Below are positions 11,838 through 24,822 of a stretch of DNA of 64,000 bases, piece by piece. Under the pieces are notes generated by a model, which had not been told where the DNA came from, made no database searches, and saw only the letters and a list, made by a program, of their open reading frames with translations. The DNA lies in the NCBI GenBank assembly GCA_030141585.1, contig JAQIFP010000023.1, positions 111,023 to 175,022 on the forward strand, given 5' to 3'. Every line of letters starts with the position of its first letter. The first letter of the stretch is position 1. This DNA comes from Ophryocystis elektroscirrha (Eukaryota > Apicomplexa > Conoidasida > Neogregarinorida > Ophryocystidae). The translations under genes were made by a program, and so were the position numbers.

Positions 11838-12203
11838 ATGTTCACCAAAGAAAATATATCCTTTTCTGAAATTCTTCAAAAAAGAAAATCTGATACTGGT
11901 TCAAAAATCAAAACCGTTTTTCCAAAAGATCTAGTCAAGCAAAAAAACGAACAAAATCGTCAGCGCAATAAAGAGTTAGCTTTAAAAGTCAAGCAACACG
12001 CTATTGAGCAAGAAATAAATAACAGTAAAAAAACTCGTAAACTTAGAAATATTCAAAAAATTAATTCATATATTCAAAATAGTAGTAAATTCAACAAGAA
12101 AATTCCTTTGTGTGGAAGCACTAAAAAAGTCAATATAAATAATTCAGACTTTAAAGAGTTGAATGAATTATTTGATCAAATAAAAAGAAAATCTATTTTT
12201 TAA
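11838..12203 (+). CDS. Small basic coiled-coil-like protein, unknown
   Basis: An intronless frame from the ATG at 11838 gives 121 residues, rich in Lys, Gln, Asn and Glu. Residues about 34-72 (DLVKQKNEQNRQRNKELALK onward) look like a continuous charged helix, possibly a coiled coil. There is no signal peptide or membrane span. It shares a 25-bp divergent start region with the previous gene, and a tandem gene follows 98 bp downstream. No family recognised. Confidence 0.55.
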   Translation: MFTKENISFSEILQKRKSDTGSKIKTVFPKDLVKQKNEQNRQRNKELALKVKQHAIEQEINNSKKTRKLRNIQKINSYIQNSSKFNKKIPLCGSTKKVNINNSDFKELNELFDQIKRKSIF

Positions 12204-12301
12204 ACTAAATTTTTTTCATAGCTCGAACTATAAAAAATAATAAAAATAATAATTTGTAAAAATATTCGCTGATTTCTAAGCTTAGACTTGTGCCTGATAG
12301 A

Positions 12302-12623
12302 ATGTCTTCGACTGAAGAAGCTGCAAAAATCATTAATGAAACTGACAATTTTGATAGAGATTTGGATGAAAAAATAAAGACTTTTGTTGATTCAAATCAT
12401 CAGCAAGAGTAATGTTTTTCTATAAGTGATTATAATTGACGTGTAGGTTCAAAAGAATATTTCTTGAAAGCGACAATCAGTTTATCAAATCTCTGAATTT
12501 AGAACAGATGGAAAGTTTGACTAAACAAGCATTCAAAATACTGAATATCAAAGGTAATCAATTAATTATATTTTGCGGTATATATATGTTGTGTTGGATA
12601 TATATTTAGTCATTAATAAATAG
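12302..12623 (+). CDS. Small acidic protein, unknown
   Basis: Three exons (12302-12408, 12447-12553, 12610-12623) give 75 residues starting MSSTEEAAKIINETDNF. The first intron is 38 nt. The protein is charged and mostly helical, with no cysteine motif and no signal peptide. If the second intron is not removed, the frame reads on for 17 mostly hydrophobic codons before stopping, so the 3' end is uncertain. Convergent with the splicing-factor gene (31 bp between stops). No family recognised. Confidence 0.5.
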
Positions 12624-12654
12624 ATGGAAAAAAAAAAGATAATACAATTTTTTT

Positions 12655-15134
12655 TTACATATGGTCATACTGTGTTGAATAACGTTTTGGTGATCTTGAG
12701 TTTCTTCGAGCATCACCAGCATTTGAGGGGAACATAGAATGATGATGCCTATATTCTTCTCTTATAGGTCCGTGCGATGATGATTCATAATAATGATGCG
12801 GCTTTTTTGAAGATTGATAACTGTGACCGCGGGGAGAGCCTGATGGAGGACGTTCGTTATACCGTGAATATGGTGATTCACGATGTCCACGACGAGACTC
12901 TTTACGTACATATGCTAAAAAACAAAAAAAAACAAAATTAAACTAACACCTATATACTAATATAATAATTATCAATAATCATAACTACAGTTATTTTATT
13001 AATTCGGCTACTAATTATTTGGGCTATACCTGAACGTTCAGGGCTTTTTTTTTCTGTCATACGCTTGTCATAACTATACTTGTCTGAATGTGGGCTTCCT
13101 GGCACTTTGCCCCTATTACGAGAATCACGTGAACTATAGCGATAGTGATTGTCATAAGGATAATCAGATCGCCGTCTATCGTCGTCATACATACGGCCTA
13201 AACAGAGGAATTATTAATTTTTCTTTATAAATATTGCAAATTATCATATATATATATTTAAATCTATTACAAATATATAATCATGCATATAATAAAATTA
13301 CGTATATACTATGTATATAATATATATTATATATATTATACTCATATATAAAGTCTAAACGCAATACAGCAAGTTTTTCTTAGAGAAACCATAAAAAATG
13401 TTTAGAGTTTATAGTTATTTACCTCTAGGAGGTCTATCGTCATATCGTCTACGTCTGGACTCATAACGATCAACACTATAGCGCCTCGAACGATAATCAC
13501 TGAGTACAGTATATAACATTGAAATAATTACCTCATCCTTGGACGACCACGGTTACCATAACGTACGCAAGCTCCTGTTGGACCTTTGTATTCCCCCGGA
13601 GTTGGATCGTGAGGCTTATTTCGTCGTGCTTTTTCAATGTGTAAACGAGACCCATCAATTTCTGTTTGATCCATGCTTAGTAATGCATGATCGGCTAATT
13701 CTCGTGTAGCATATGTTACAAAACCGAATCCTCTAGACTCTCTAAAAAAAAAATAAAAATAAAAAAAAAAAAAAAAAAAAAACTACGTAAAATATATATA
13801 TATATATTTATAGAAACTTATATAAGAAACTACATATATACTGCACTACGTATACCGTATAATGTGTGTATCTACTTTGTAACAGGATTAATAACTATGC
13901 GGCAATCCAAAACTTCTCCAAAAACACTAAAGTGACTGCGAATATCCTCATTTTGAAGATGAGTAGGTAAATTACGTATATAAAGGGTGCAGCCTGTTTA
14001 GGTGAAGCTATATAAGTATAATTTAATTAATGTATATTAAATAATTAATTAAGGTTTCGGATTATTATATGTAAACTGTTCAGCACATAAAATAAAGCAT
14101 ATCCTCGTCGTTCTCAAACACGATGATGTATGCTGGTAAATATATTGTTTAAACTGGTTTTTTTACTGATATGACATTTACATTGATTGTTCACGTATTT
14201 AAATGACGCTGTTTGACTATTTTTTATATATTATACTGACAAATAACGTTGCAATATATAAAAGTCGGTATAATAACCTGAGAATAACTAATTAATATAT
14301 ATACAAATAAAGTATTCAATAATTCTAATATTGTCTATTTCCACATAAATTGTGCTAATAGCTAAAAAAGTTATTTTTACAGTCTTTTAAGTATCACACC
14401 TAATAATAATAACATTTTATTCACAATTATTATAATTTAACAGTAGTATATATACAGGAAATTTTATTGATATAGACTATTATATATATTTGGATTAAAT
14501 AATATGTAAATTCACATGTATTATATAAAATATCTGTATAGATTTATATGCACCTTAATATATCATAAGATTATAAATATTGATAGATATGTTGAACTGA
14601 ATACAACTATCAATATCTATATAATATATATTATAAAAATACATATAGCTTTACTATTCTGCAAGTATTAATATGAATATAAAGTTACATGTTTCTATAT
14701 TATCATATATATATATATATATGTATATATTAATATTGTTTATACCTTTATAATCTTTATTCAATATAAAGATATATACATAAGTGTAGTTTTTAGTGTT
14801 TAGTTGCATACAATTAACAATAAATGTATGAATTGATTATTAGTGAATTATATTGTTTATTACCTATGGGCAAATCATCTAAATTGATATTAAGTTGATT
14901 ATTTGTCTGAGATTCAGATTTTGTGGGCATTTCTGGGCTATCGTAACGTTTATCTTGTCGAGATTCAGGCTGCATTCTGTCTGGAGAACGGTTTTCCGAT
15001 GTATTTTTATATCTTGGTGATTCATTTCCTTTTCGGTCATGTGACCATTCATACTCATTGTTATTTTCATACATGCGGTCTTCCTGGCGGCGGTCTTCAA
15101 AATTGTTATTATAATCTCCGTGTTTATTTGACAT
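12655..15134 (-). CDS. Tra2-like SR splicing factor (RRM protein)
   Basis: Six minus-strand exons (15134-14864, 13993-13876, 13741-13532, 13499-13423, 13197-13030, 12914-12655) join in frame to 367 residues. An Arg/Asp/Ser/Asn-rich N-terminal region leads into an RRM with RNP2 LYIRNL and RNP1 RGFGFVTY. The RRM is followed by the linker RRNKPHDPTPGEYKG, matching the Tra2 signature. A long Arg/Ser/Tyr-rich tail (SR and RY dipeptides) ends the protein. Tra2 proteins bind purine-rich exonic enhancers and promote splice-site use in the nucleus. The first intron (13994-14863, 870 nt) is the longest in this part and holds only AT-rich sequence; long first introns in SR genes sometimes host autoregulatory exons, but none is obvious here. 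A poly-A-rich run (13744-13781) lies in intron 2. Confidence 0.85.
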
Positions 15135-15528
15135 CGTGCCTTATAAAGTAATGATAGAATTGCGTACCTTTCAAAATGGGACTCTTTTTATTAAATAAAT
15201 GACAGATTCATGATTTAAACATTTGACTCTTTTAATTACGTATCTATTGATTATATACATATTAAAATGAAGCTCTGCTCAAAAATTTTTCACATTTATC
15301 TTAAAAACTGAACTGCTTAAAGAAATTAGTACATCAGCATATACATATATGTACAAATATGTGCTTACAAAAAATAAAGTCATTTTTCGACAATTTAGAA
15401 GTATTTTATATTGTATTTTTTTGTATTAGCAAAGTAGAGCGATAGATAAAAAAAAAAATTTGTTTATCTATGTAACTTTTAAATATGTACAAAACAAACA
15501 AACATAATAAGGGGTATATAAATAAATA
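15135..15528. promoter_or_regulatory. Divergent promoter region (Tra2-like / secreted beta-helix gene)
   Basis: The 394 bp between outward-facing ATGs are AT-rich, with an A-run at about 15451-15459. No open frame or RNA gene recognised; it presumably holds both promoters. Confidence 0.4.
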
Positions 15529-18500
15529 ATGCTGATAAGTATAATATTTTTTTTTTTGTTGATAAATTTATCAATCGAACAAGAAGCTATACCATTTGCA
15601 AATGAAGAAGAAACTTTAGCAGCGCATCGATCAGAAAGATATTTAAATGCCACAGCATATTCACAAGCTTGGTTAGAAGAAAGAGATGAATTATTTAATG
15701 ACCGCGGTATATTAACAAGGTTAACTTCGTCTAAATTACTATCTGCATATTTTTTAAATGATAAAAATCAGAAAGCACGAAGCAATAAACGGATGGTTCC
15801 AATAGATGTTGAGGCACGTGTAATAGAATTGAAGAATCCTGAATTACAAACCTCTTTATGGAGCCAAGAATCCAGTACATTAGGTTACCGAAACAATATC
15901 TTTACTTTTTGGGATGATCCTTTATGTGATAGTTACGTATTTCCTAATGGACTATATGTATGCGGAGATGCACGTATACGGGGTATAGTGAATGTCATAT
16001 CCGGTGTCAATATAACGGCAATTATAGATCAAAGATACGATACACCTAGGCCTAAGCATATACATAGTAGATGTACAATAAACCCTGCACATAAATTACC
16101 ACATAATACTCCTTGGTGCTATTTATCTATTACAGCGCGCCAAGCAGATATATATGTTTTAAATTCACTAGAAGTAACAGGCAATTTATATACAAAATCT
16201 CTAAGAATAGAAGGTGGATCTAAAGCATTTGTAGGTTTACGTGGGCTCGTATATACAAACAGTAAATATGTCGGAAAAAAATTTACTAATTTTATAATGG
16301 AATATTTATATAAAAATAATATTGTTGATAAAGAAAAAGTTTTTACTAAAAAGGAAGCTTCAACTAATAAAACGTCTCCTTTATACCACGAAAGATTAAC
16401 CATAAAGGAGTATTTTGAACTAGAAAGAAAGCAAGCCGAAGAATTTGAAAAATTTCTCCCTTTATTAAATGATACAGACACGGAAAATGACACCACCGAA
16501 CAAGATACAAAAAATACACAAAATCCATATATGGCTGCCAATCTAAAGCAATTTGAACAATTGGCTTTATCAATTTCGGACTTAAGGCAACTAAAATGTC
16601 CTCTAATTGATTTAAATGGTACGATAGTAATTTTACGGAAACTCAATAACGGAACTATTATAAGACAAACAGAATTCGAAACAGATAACGTTAAAGATAA
16701 CAGTAAAGACTATAAACCTGGTTTCCAACAACATGTCTTGCTAACTTCGGATTTCAAACCTCTTACAGCCAACTCATATCAAGCTAATGTCGAAAATAGC
16801 GATTTATTTGAAAACTCCATTTTTGGAAAAAGTCTTCCTGCTTACCCAAATGATGTTACTTTGGGCGACTTGAATACTTTGGGCGTTATTACAGTCAAAG
16901 ATGCTTCTCTTTTGTGGGTTTACGGAAACTTTATAGGAGCTGCTGCTTTTATTGATACCAGTTCTGATTTTCATCTCCACTGCGGCCATTTTTTTACAAA
17001 CGTTTCTCATCGTAAGCCTAAAAAAAAAAATATATACACATATAAGTAAAATAACCACAAATCAATCAATATAATAATTTGTCTATATATACTGTCGCAA
17101 CAGTAGATTCAAATATATCAAATTAACAGTATATATTCTTTAATATGCAAACATATATAATAGTTAATTAATAAGAATAATAATTATTTAATAAATAAAT
17201 ATTTATACATATATGTGATTAATATTGTTTATGACGTTGGTACTTAATTAGCGTAATTATAAATTTTAAGCATATTTTATATAAGTTTAAATACTGTCTT
17301 TGTTTTTGACAAATATAATACTTCATAGTTAGTATAGTACCAGTTGCTTTGAACTAACTATTAAGTGTGTTGCTTATAAGTAAAATGTATTACTTTCTCA
17401 GCACTTGGAGTTACAGCAGTCAAAGCATCTGCAGTGACCTCTGGAGGACTTATGGAATCAGTGGCTTCTCAATTGGTATCTCAAGCAAGCTCAAATATAA
17501 TGATTGCTGGATCAGCAATACTCACAAAATTTGTTCAAGGTACATATTACTAGAAATTATTACCATCTTAGTATTTAAGGCGTCTCAAGCTCACATCGCT
17601 GGAGAGCTGTTAACAGGTTTAGTCTCTATAAATAAAGCTAGCAACTTAACCGTCGCATCTATGGTCGAAGTAGAATCTGTAATGGACATATCAGAAGGAT
17701 CGTTAGTAACATTTTACGGTAGTTTCGGAATAGGTACACTTCAAATCGTCGATATTAGTAAATTCTATTTATATTCACCACCATTGGACAAAGCGTACAA
17801 AGATAAAAAATTTTCTGCTGTTGCTATAGTAGAAAATTCACTTATATTAGACGAAAACTCAGAAGCAGAATTTGCAGATATATCTTTATTTGTACGTCAA
17901 TCTGTAAATATAGGAAACAGATCCAAAATATATATACTCGATGGAGATTTAGAAGTAGAAAATGAAGGAGTTATTCGTATACATGGCTCAGATATTTTTG
18001 TAGGTAAAAACATATTAGCTCCAAAAGCATCTTTATTGGTTACTTCCGGCTCAAATATCATAGTTAAAGGTTCCGTAAAAGTCTCTGGTATTACAGCCAA
18101 AGAAGCACTTCTTGCTAAAAAAGCTATGAAGGAAAAAAAAGATTCCAAAGAAAACTCAAATAAAATGAGTCCAGTCAATTTAAATAATACTAACGTAACT
18201 AACAAAATAAATGATACAGAAACCCAAGCTGATAAAACTAATGAACCAGAAGATTCTTTAGATACAATGTCTAAACCTGCCATTTACTTAGAAGCATCAA
18301 TTATGTATGTAATGGGTGTTGTTGAAAACCGCAACTCTTGGATAGATTTATCCAAAGGAGCCACACTATCCATTGGTTTAGGCTTATTTTCCTTATCATC
18401 AAATTCAACTCTTATTCGAGTCAAAGAAGGTTCTACTTTAACTGTCCAAAATGGCCCACTTATTCCAGGAGCCGCATTATTCATAGCTGAAGGCTCCGAA

Positions 18501-20066
18501 GTTAATATCATAAACGGAACTCTCATAGCTGCTGGTACAATTGACATTACCGATAAAAGCCGACTTTTTGCTAAAGATATAAGAGCAACAGATAGCGTTT
18601 CTTTACATGGAATGTCTCTGCTAAATGCCACTAATGTATTCATAGTAGACGGAGAAGCACTTCATGTTTCTTCTAGAAGCAAAGTCATTTGTGGAGGTAT
18701 TAATAAATATAAGTATACCGATATAAATAAATAAATTATATTTTTAATTTATATGCAATAAAAACCGTCGTATTTAATTAATATATGTGTACAGAATTAC
18801 GCCAAATCGGTGGTTACATTTTCGTGGAAGATGGCGGTTTAATAAATGTCCACACGGACACTTTATGGGCTCTTGGGTCTATAGTTGCTCAAGATAAAGG
18901 TGTTATTACAGTTGACAAAGGATTCCTCGTAACTATTAAAGTAAGTTAATTTCTCTTTAGTTAAAATTAAATATTCACTAAAAATCTATATTGATATAAT
19001 CAACCTTTTTTAAAAACGTAAAAATAGTTATTCTTTTTATCAACTATATATACATATATACACATATCAATATATTTATAGATATGCAAATAGATAAATA
19101 TATATCTAGATATACATATAGATATACATATAGATATATATATATATATATATATACACATATCAATATATTTATAGATATGCAAATAGATAAATATATA
19201 AATATATATCTAGATATACATATAGATATACATATAGATATATATATATATACACATATCAATATGTTTATAGATATAAAAATAAATAAACATATAAATA
19301 TATATGTATGAATTTATTTTTTTCAAAGTTTATTCAGATTTATATATAAAAATATAATAAATTATCAAAATCATTATTATTATTATATAACTATAAAATA
19401 TTTCATTACATCATTAGGGCGATATTGTTATTGAAAATTTTTCTGAGCTTTTTGTCGATGAACAAGCTATAATTTTACACTCATCGCACGTAAACTCAGT
19501 ACTGTCAAAAAATGATTCATCTGAGATAGATAATCTCCCTAAAATAGACAACATTGATTTAGCTTCCATTGATTTTTCGACTATTCCCAAAAATTTTATA
19601 TCAAGAACTACAGAATCTATAATACACACAAATAGATTGGTACCTAATGACACAGAGATTCATGTAAGTATTTAAAACACCCTGTATGTATTCAATATAG
19701 TGTATATATAGTATATTATTATAGAAATATTAGTTTTTATATAAATGTTCAGTTTTTAGTAACAATTTGTTTGTGATTTGATCTAAATAATTAATATTAG
19801 ATTTACAATAATATTTATTTATTTTTAATAATGAATAATAAATTATTACAACTATTTAGGTTTATGTTCAAGCTATACCAAGACTATTAGTTAACGCTAC
19901 TTATAACGAAACAGTTATTCCAAGTGATAGTAAGAAAACCCCTGATCAACTCGTAAATGATTTGATTGAAAAACCCAACCAAAACAATGAAAACCACTCT
20001 AATTGGTCGACTATTAAAGCTTCACGTGATGCAGTAGCTTTAGAAAGTATACATCAAAAAAAATAA
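15529..20066 (+). CDS. Large secreted protein with beta-helix-like repeats
   Basis: Six exons (15529-17011, 17402-17539, 17572-18696, 18795-18940, 19418-19663, 19860-20066) join in frame to 1114 residues. The N-terminus MLISIIFFFLLINLSIE is a clear signal peptide; no later membrane span was noticed. The body, roughly residues 450-1000, is made of short alternating strands rich in Val, Ile, Gly, Ser and Asn in a loose 18-24-residue period (for example SIVAQDKGVITVDKGFLVTI and GSNIIVKGSVKVSG). That is how right-handed beta-helix or autotransporter-like passenger domains look. N-glycosylation-type sequons are frequent. A charged insertion near 865-905 interrupts the repeats. Function unknown; a surface, wall or adhesion role is inference. 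Introns range from 32 nt (17540-17571) to 477 nt. Confidence 0.72.
19061..19310. repeat. 96-bp AT-rich tandem repeat in an intron
   Basis: Near-identical units begin at 19061, 19157 and 19253 (the third partial). Each starts CACATATCAATAT and runs through TAGAT/ATACAT steps, so there is a smaller 6- to 12-bp periodicity inside. It lies wholly within the 18941-19417 intron of the secreted beta-helix gene; overlapping open frames on both strands are by-products. Confidence 0.8.
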
Positions 20067-20214
20067 AATTATCAGATTTGCATCGATAATAAATTTTAAT
20101 TTAAATTTATTTAATTGATTTTTCTAATGTTATTTTTTATGTTTTTGTAATACTATAATTAAATTTTTTTCCAAATTTTAATACTTTAAGTAAAGCGGGA
20201 GATAGTAAAATAAA

Positions 20215-20942
20215 ATGCAGTTTTTTCTATGTGTTGTTTTAATATGCTTAAATTTATACAACTTTCCTGCCTTATGTCGACAACTTTTGATATCAAGACA
20301 TTCTGTCGTTGATGAAGATGATAAAGCTGCAGGTTAAACTTTTTTTTTCAAAAAAATAAAAGCAGATAAATCAATTTCTGAAGCAAAAAAAGAAATACAG
20401 GATTCCATAACAGAGAATGCCACAAGTAAATATTTTAAACTTTATATGTATATATTCAGCCAAATCACAAGGTTTTTTTTATTAAATTAGCAATATATAT
20501 ATATATAGTAATCAAGGAAGTATCAACCCTACAAAATCTGGAAACACCTTTAAAACCTGCTACTAAATCTATTATTAAATCAAAATTAAGAGCCCAGGAG
20601 AAGCAAATATTAGAGGATGGAATAAAAAAGCTAGATACATCAATAACTAAAAGTATGAATTTAAAAGATAGTGTTATTTTGTTATATAACTACTAATAAA
20701 GTATTGCAATAATTAATCAGTGAATGAAACCGAAAAAGATGTTTTAAAGAAAACCAAAAACCCCATAAAAGCTAGTGAAGAATTGGGTCAAGAAGGTAAT
20801 ATTTTATATAATTTATGCCAACATACACAGCTGCTTTAATAGACGAAGCTAAAGTTGAGAAACAAGTAATTGCTTTTACTTATATTATATATGTTAGGCG
20901 GCAAAATACATGGAAAAATCAGCTGATACGATAGTTTCGTAA
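20215..20942 (+). CDS. Small secreted protein, unknown
   Basis: Six exons (20215-20332, 20363-20425, 20509-20652, 20721-20795, 20831-20865, 20898-20942) give 159 residues. The signal peptide is MQFFLCVVLICLNLYNFPAL, probably cleaved near residue 20-23. The mature part is charged, Lys/Glu/Thr-rich and helical, without cysteines beyond the leader. The first four introns are all phase 1; introns of 30, 35 and 32 nt occur. It sits directly after the large secreted protein on the same strand and converges on the next gene (17 bp between stops). No family recognised; a lineage-specific secreted protein is likely. Confidence 0.62.
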
Positions 20943-20959
20943 CTAAAAAATGTTTTTAA

Positions 20960-22327
20960 TTAATTATTATTTTGATATGAAGTTTGATTCATAGATGTGC
21001 ATTTAAAGACTATATTTGCATTAGGTAGTATGTGCTGTAATAACTGAAAGTCTTTGTATACGTTTGACATTTTAGGCTCCCCGCATGTTGGTTTTGAATA
21101 ATTGTTTGCAGGTATATATAATGAAGATTTGGGAATCGAATTTTGGTTGTACGGTTTGCTTGATTTTCCAGTAATACTAGTATGCTTATTAACCATATAG
21201 GATTGCTGCTGTTGATCAATTGTTCTCATATTCATGTGTGTGCGACAATTTTCTTTAGTGTTAGCCAGAAAATTATTCTTTGATAAATCATTTTCTAAGT
21301 ATGATGGTGATAACGGGGATATTCTATCATAAAAAGGAACAGATTTATTTTGTATGGACTTCATGTTTTGACAGTCATTAAAACTATCATCATTTAATAA
21401 ACTTGACTGTTTCATATTATCAAACACAACGGCGTTATTTAAATTATAATTGGTTGATGGATAGTTATTAATGAATGAGTTGTTATTATCATAATCTTCA
21501 TCAGAGTATGTATAAGGAAATGACATATCTTTGGATACTAAAAAAGAATTGTCATTTTTTACATTTGATTGTAGCTTTAAATGCGGGAACAATAACGAAA
21601 AATCATTATTATTAAGGTCATAATTATATTCATATTTTGAAAGCTCAGAATTTCTATTTGAATTGTAAGCTAATTTATTAATGTGATTAAAATTGAACGG
21701 CATTTTAGGCATACAGTCAGTGAATTTAGAGTTTAATAAGCCATTATGAGCATTGTCTTGCATGGAATAGATGTTATTTTCGTTTCCATGTGGATTGCTG
21801 CTGTATGCATCTTTAGGAGTATTTAATAAAGAGTGACTGTAAGCATTTTTATACATAACTGTATCGTATTTGTAAGTTTCAGTTGATATACTGCATATAA
21901 TTTGTTGTGCTATTTTATTTATAACTTTTTGTTCATTTGGAAATATAGATAATAATAATTCTTGTACACGGTTTTTTAGTATCGTATAAATAATTTGTTC
22001 TCGTGCATTTTGTATTTGATTTGCTTGATTATATTTTTCCAGTTGATATAAATTTTGTACTTTCAAATCAATCTCATGATATAACTCCATCTTCAACTTT
22101 CTAACTCCTTCTATTAATTTAGTAATGAGCGATGAGTTATCTGAGTTTAAAGCTGAATTATCAGAACTTGGCATATGACAGTTTGAATTCAAATTTTCAT
22201 GCAAAGGCTTTGATTTGTTACTTGGAGGTAAACCATCTTTTAAAGATTGTAAATGTTTAATATCTTCAACTAATTCACTTTTGCTTTCAGGAGGAGTTAA
22301 AATTTCATCTGTATTAAAGTAAGTCAT
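20960..22327 (-). CDS. Asn/Ser-rich protein, unknown
   Basis: One long frame of 455 residues starting at 22327. Residues about 68-150 form a charged, helix-prone region (KLIEGVRKLKMELYHEIDLK and onward); the remainder is low-complexity, rich in Asn, Ser, Tyr and Lys, as often seen in AT-rich protist genomes. There is no signal peptide or recognised domain. The sequence just 5' of the ATG looks like a splice acceptor (TTTATTCAG ending 22334), so a 5' exon in or beyond the microsatellite and gap is possible. No function proposed. Confidence 0.6.
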   Translation of the reverse strand: MTYFNTDEILTPPESKSELVEDIKHLQSLKDGLPPSNKSKPLHENLNSNCHMPSSDNSALNSDNSSLITKLIEGVRKLKMELYHEIDLKVQNLYQLEKYNQANQIQNAREQIIYTILKNRVQELLLSIFPNEQKVINKIAQQIICSISTETYKYDTVMYKNAYSHSLLNTPKDAYSSNPHGNENNIYSMQDNAHNGLLNSKFTDCMPKMPFNFNHINKLAYNSNRNSELSKYEYNYDLNNNDFSLLFPHLKLQSNVKNDNSFLVSKDMSFPYTYSDEDYDNNNSFINNYPSTNYNLNNAVVFDNMKQSSLLNDDSFNDCQNMKSIQNKSVPFYDRISPLSPSYLENDLSKNNFLANTKENCRTHMNMRTIDQQQQSYMVNKHTSITGKSSKPYNQNSIPKSSLYIPANNYSKPTCGEPKMSNVYKDFQLLQHILPNANIVFKCTSMNQTSYQNNN

Positions 22328-22647
<320 letters not shown>

Positions 22648-23795
22648 TTACTTTCTAGAGAAAGGAATTTTGATGTTTTTTGATTGCTCGTCATCTAATA
22701 ATTCGATAACTGAATTCATATCAAAGGTGATTTCGTAGCCATGCTCTAAATTTGAATAACGTTTATTGGCTACTTGAACACGTCCTTTGGAGAATTTGTG
22801 TACCTAAAGTTCAACTATATATTCTTGATACTATATATTTATTAATTATTTAATATATTCTTTAGCATTAGAAATAAATATTATTTGTTATACAATTTAG
22901 ATCACACATTTGTTAGTTAAATTCAAATATGATAAATAGTAAAACTATATAGCATACTCTACTATATAACATAATATTTTATTAACATAGTAATAACAGA
23001 GTAATATATATTAACCTATATATTAATATACAATAATATAATATTAATATAATAATAGTAATTATAATAAATAATATAATAGTAATTAGATTATTATAAT
23101 TATACTAATAATTATAATAATAATTATATCAAATATTATAATAATAATAATAATAATAATAATAATGTATCTTATAATTTGAAAAACACTCTATAAAATA
23201 TCAGCTGTATATAAATGTAAAACCGATATTAAATATGTTAATAATATAGCTAAATACTCAATTAAATTAACATTAAAAAAACTTTAAGACTTATTTGATA
23301 ATAAATTGTTATACGCACTAAATAACATAAAATTTTAAGAAGTATAATAATTTACTTTTAATGTCACATATGCGCAAACTAATTACTGAATAATGTACTT
23401 ATTTCCACCTTTCCTAACTTGATGTAATCCATCCATTTATCGCAAGCATCGCCCCAGAATTTCGCACGAATTGCATCTCCCTGTATAATTAGATATTAAA
23501 TTTATTTAATACATATATATACATTTATTACATTATTTATTTCTAATTCAAGTGCTGTAATTATTTAAATAAACGGTATATTAAATATATTACATAACAT
23601 TAGTGTACATGTTTGAACATGCGTAATATAACTATTATATAGGAATCTTACATGACAGTCCATAATATCAATACTTCCAATTTTGCTTGTTGTGCCATTT
23701 TTTTGGAACGTATTTATAGGGGATTTTTCAGTAACTCTGCCACATATTGTCCAATTGGGAATCCAAGTAGTTAATTGTTTAACCGGTAAATACAT
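22648..23795 (-). CDS. Replication protein A large subunit-like (single OB fold)
   Basis: Three minus-strand exons (23795-23652, 23480-23409, 22803-22648) give 123 residues that read as the first ssDNA-binding domain of RPA1. Landmarks are PVKQLTTWIPNWTICGRVTE, GDAIRAKFWGDACDKW, GKVHKFSKGRVQVANKRYS and YEITFDMNSVIE. RPA coats single-stranded DNA in replication and repair. Known RPA1 proteins carry at least two further OB folds (DBD-B, and DBD-C with a zinc ribbon); none is seen here. Exon 2 uses a GTGGAA donor. The stop overlaps a possible donor (GTAAAT at 22651), so further exons could lie in the gap, but the next open exon is not phase-compatible. A truncated paralogue or incomplete gene is possible. 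Confidence 0.7.
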
Positions 23796-24015
23796 TGAAA
23801 TCTTAGTGAAAAGAACTTATTTTTATTTCATTCTAGTAACCAGCTTTCAGGATCGACAATCAAAAAATAATTTAATGTAAATAAATTTTCCATATACTAT
23901 ATAATCATTATTATTATAAAAATTATTGTTTTCTAAGTCGTTTGTTTGATTGTTTCAAGAATTTTTAATTTTTTTTTCTAATTGTACAATAAAGTACAAT
24001 GACGGGAGGTGAATT
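23796..24015. promoter_or_regulatory. Divergent promoter region (RPA1-like / small secreted gene)
   Basis: 220 bp between outward-facing ATGs with T-rich runs; no specific motif recognised. Confidence 0.4.
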
Positions 24016-24500
24016 ATGCTGATTGTTCAAATAATTTCAATGTTATTATTATTATTTTTGAGATCTTACAATACATTAAAGAAACCAAGCAAGCTTGAAA
24101 ACTACTTAGATCAAGCAAATGTAACTCATGGAAGCATTGGTATTTGTTATTCTTATAATAATTTTCACAGTATTTGAAATTGAGCCTGGTGATGAGGGTG
24201 AATATATCACTAGATAATTAATTTCAGACGATAGCAACGACATCGAACATATGATCGGTGATGGATTTGGGGAGCCTGTTTTTTTGTTAAGAAATTCTAA
24301 AAATCTTGAGGAGGATCTTGCAACAATTGATAATGACATGTTCTTGCCTTACCAATTTGGCTATGCAGGATATACTGGTAATTTATTGTATTACTCAAGC
24401 TTTGATATTAAGGCAAATTAATACTTTTATTCTAGTCAATATACATTTTGTTCCAATTTTAAGCCCATATGATTTCGTTTATGTAATGAAGCCTAATTGA
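24016..24500 (+). CDS. Small secreted protein, unknown
   Basis: Four exons (24016-24139, 24171-24197, 24228-24377, 24400-24500) give 133 residues. The N-terminus MLIVQIISMLLLLFLRS is a signal peptide or signal anchor. The mature part is acidic in the middle (SNDIEHMIGDGFGEP) and hydrophobic at the end. All three introns are phase 1 and very short (31, 30 and 22 nt). The 22-nt last intron (24378-24399) is below the usual size here and should be treated cautiously; alternatively the gene ends soon after 24377 with other splicing. No family recognised. Confidence 0.5.
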
Positions 24501-24822
24501 ATTAAAGCTTATAATAAATATTTTTACGAATTACTTATTATCTCGCGTCTTCTAATAATCCATTAAAATAAAATTAATAAAAAAAAAAATTGTACAATAT
24601 ATTTATTTCTAAATATAATTCTAAAAGCAATAATCAAGATTTTAATTGAACATAATTATCATTCATTGAACACTTGCACATAGATACATGACATTAGAAA
24701 AAGACATAAGTTCAACTTTGAAGCAAATTTTTTAGTTTAATATTTTGTGTGTATACAATAGGAAAAAGAGTTTCGAATAATGACGAATTCGTACGAACCG
24801 AAAATATTGGAAGGCATCTATA
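24501..24822. other. Intergenic, AT-rich, convergent 3' regions
   Basis: Nothing coding recognised; contains A/T runs that could serve as polyadenylation regions for both flanking genes. Confidence 0.4.
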
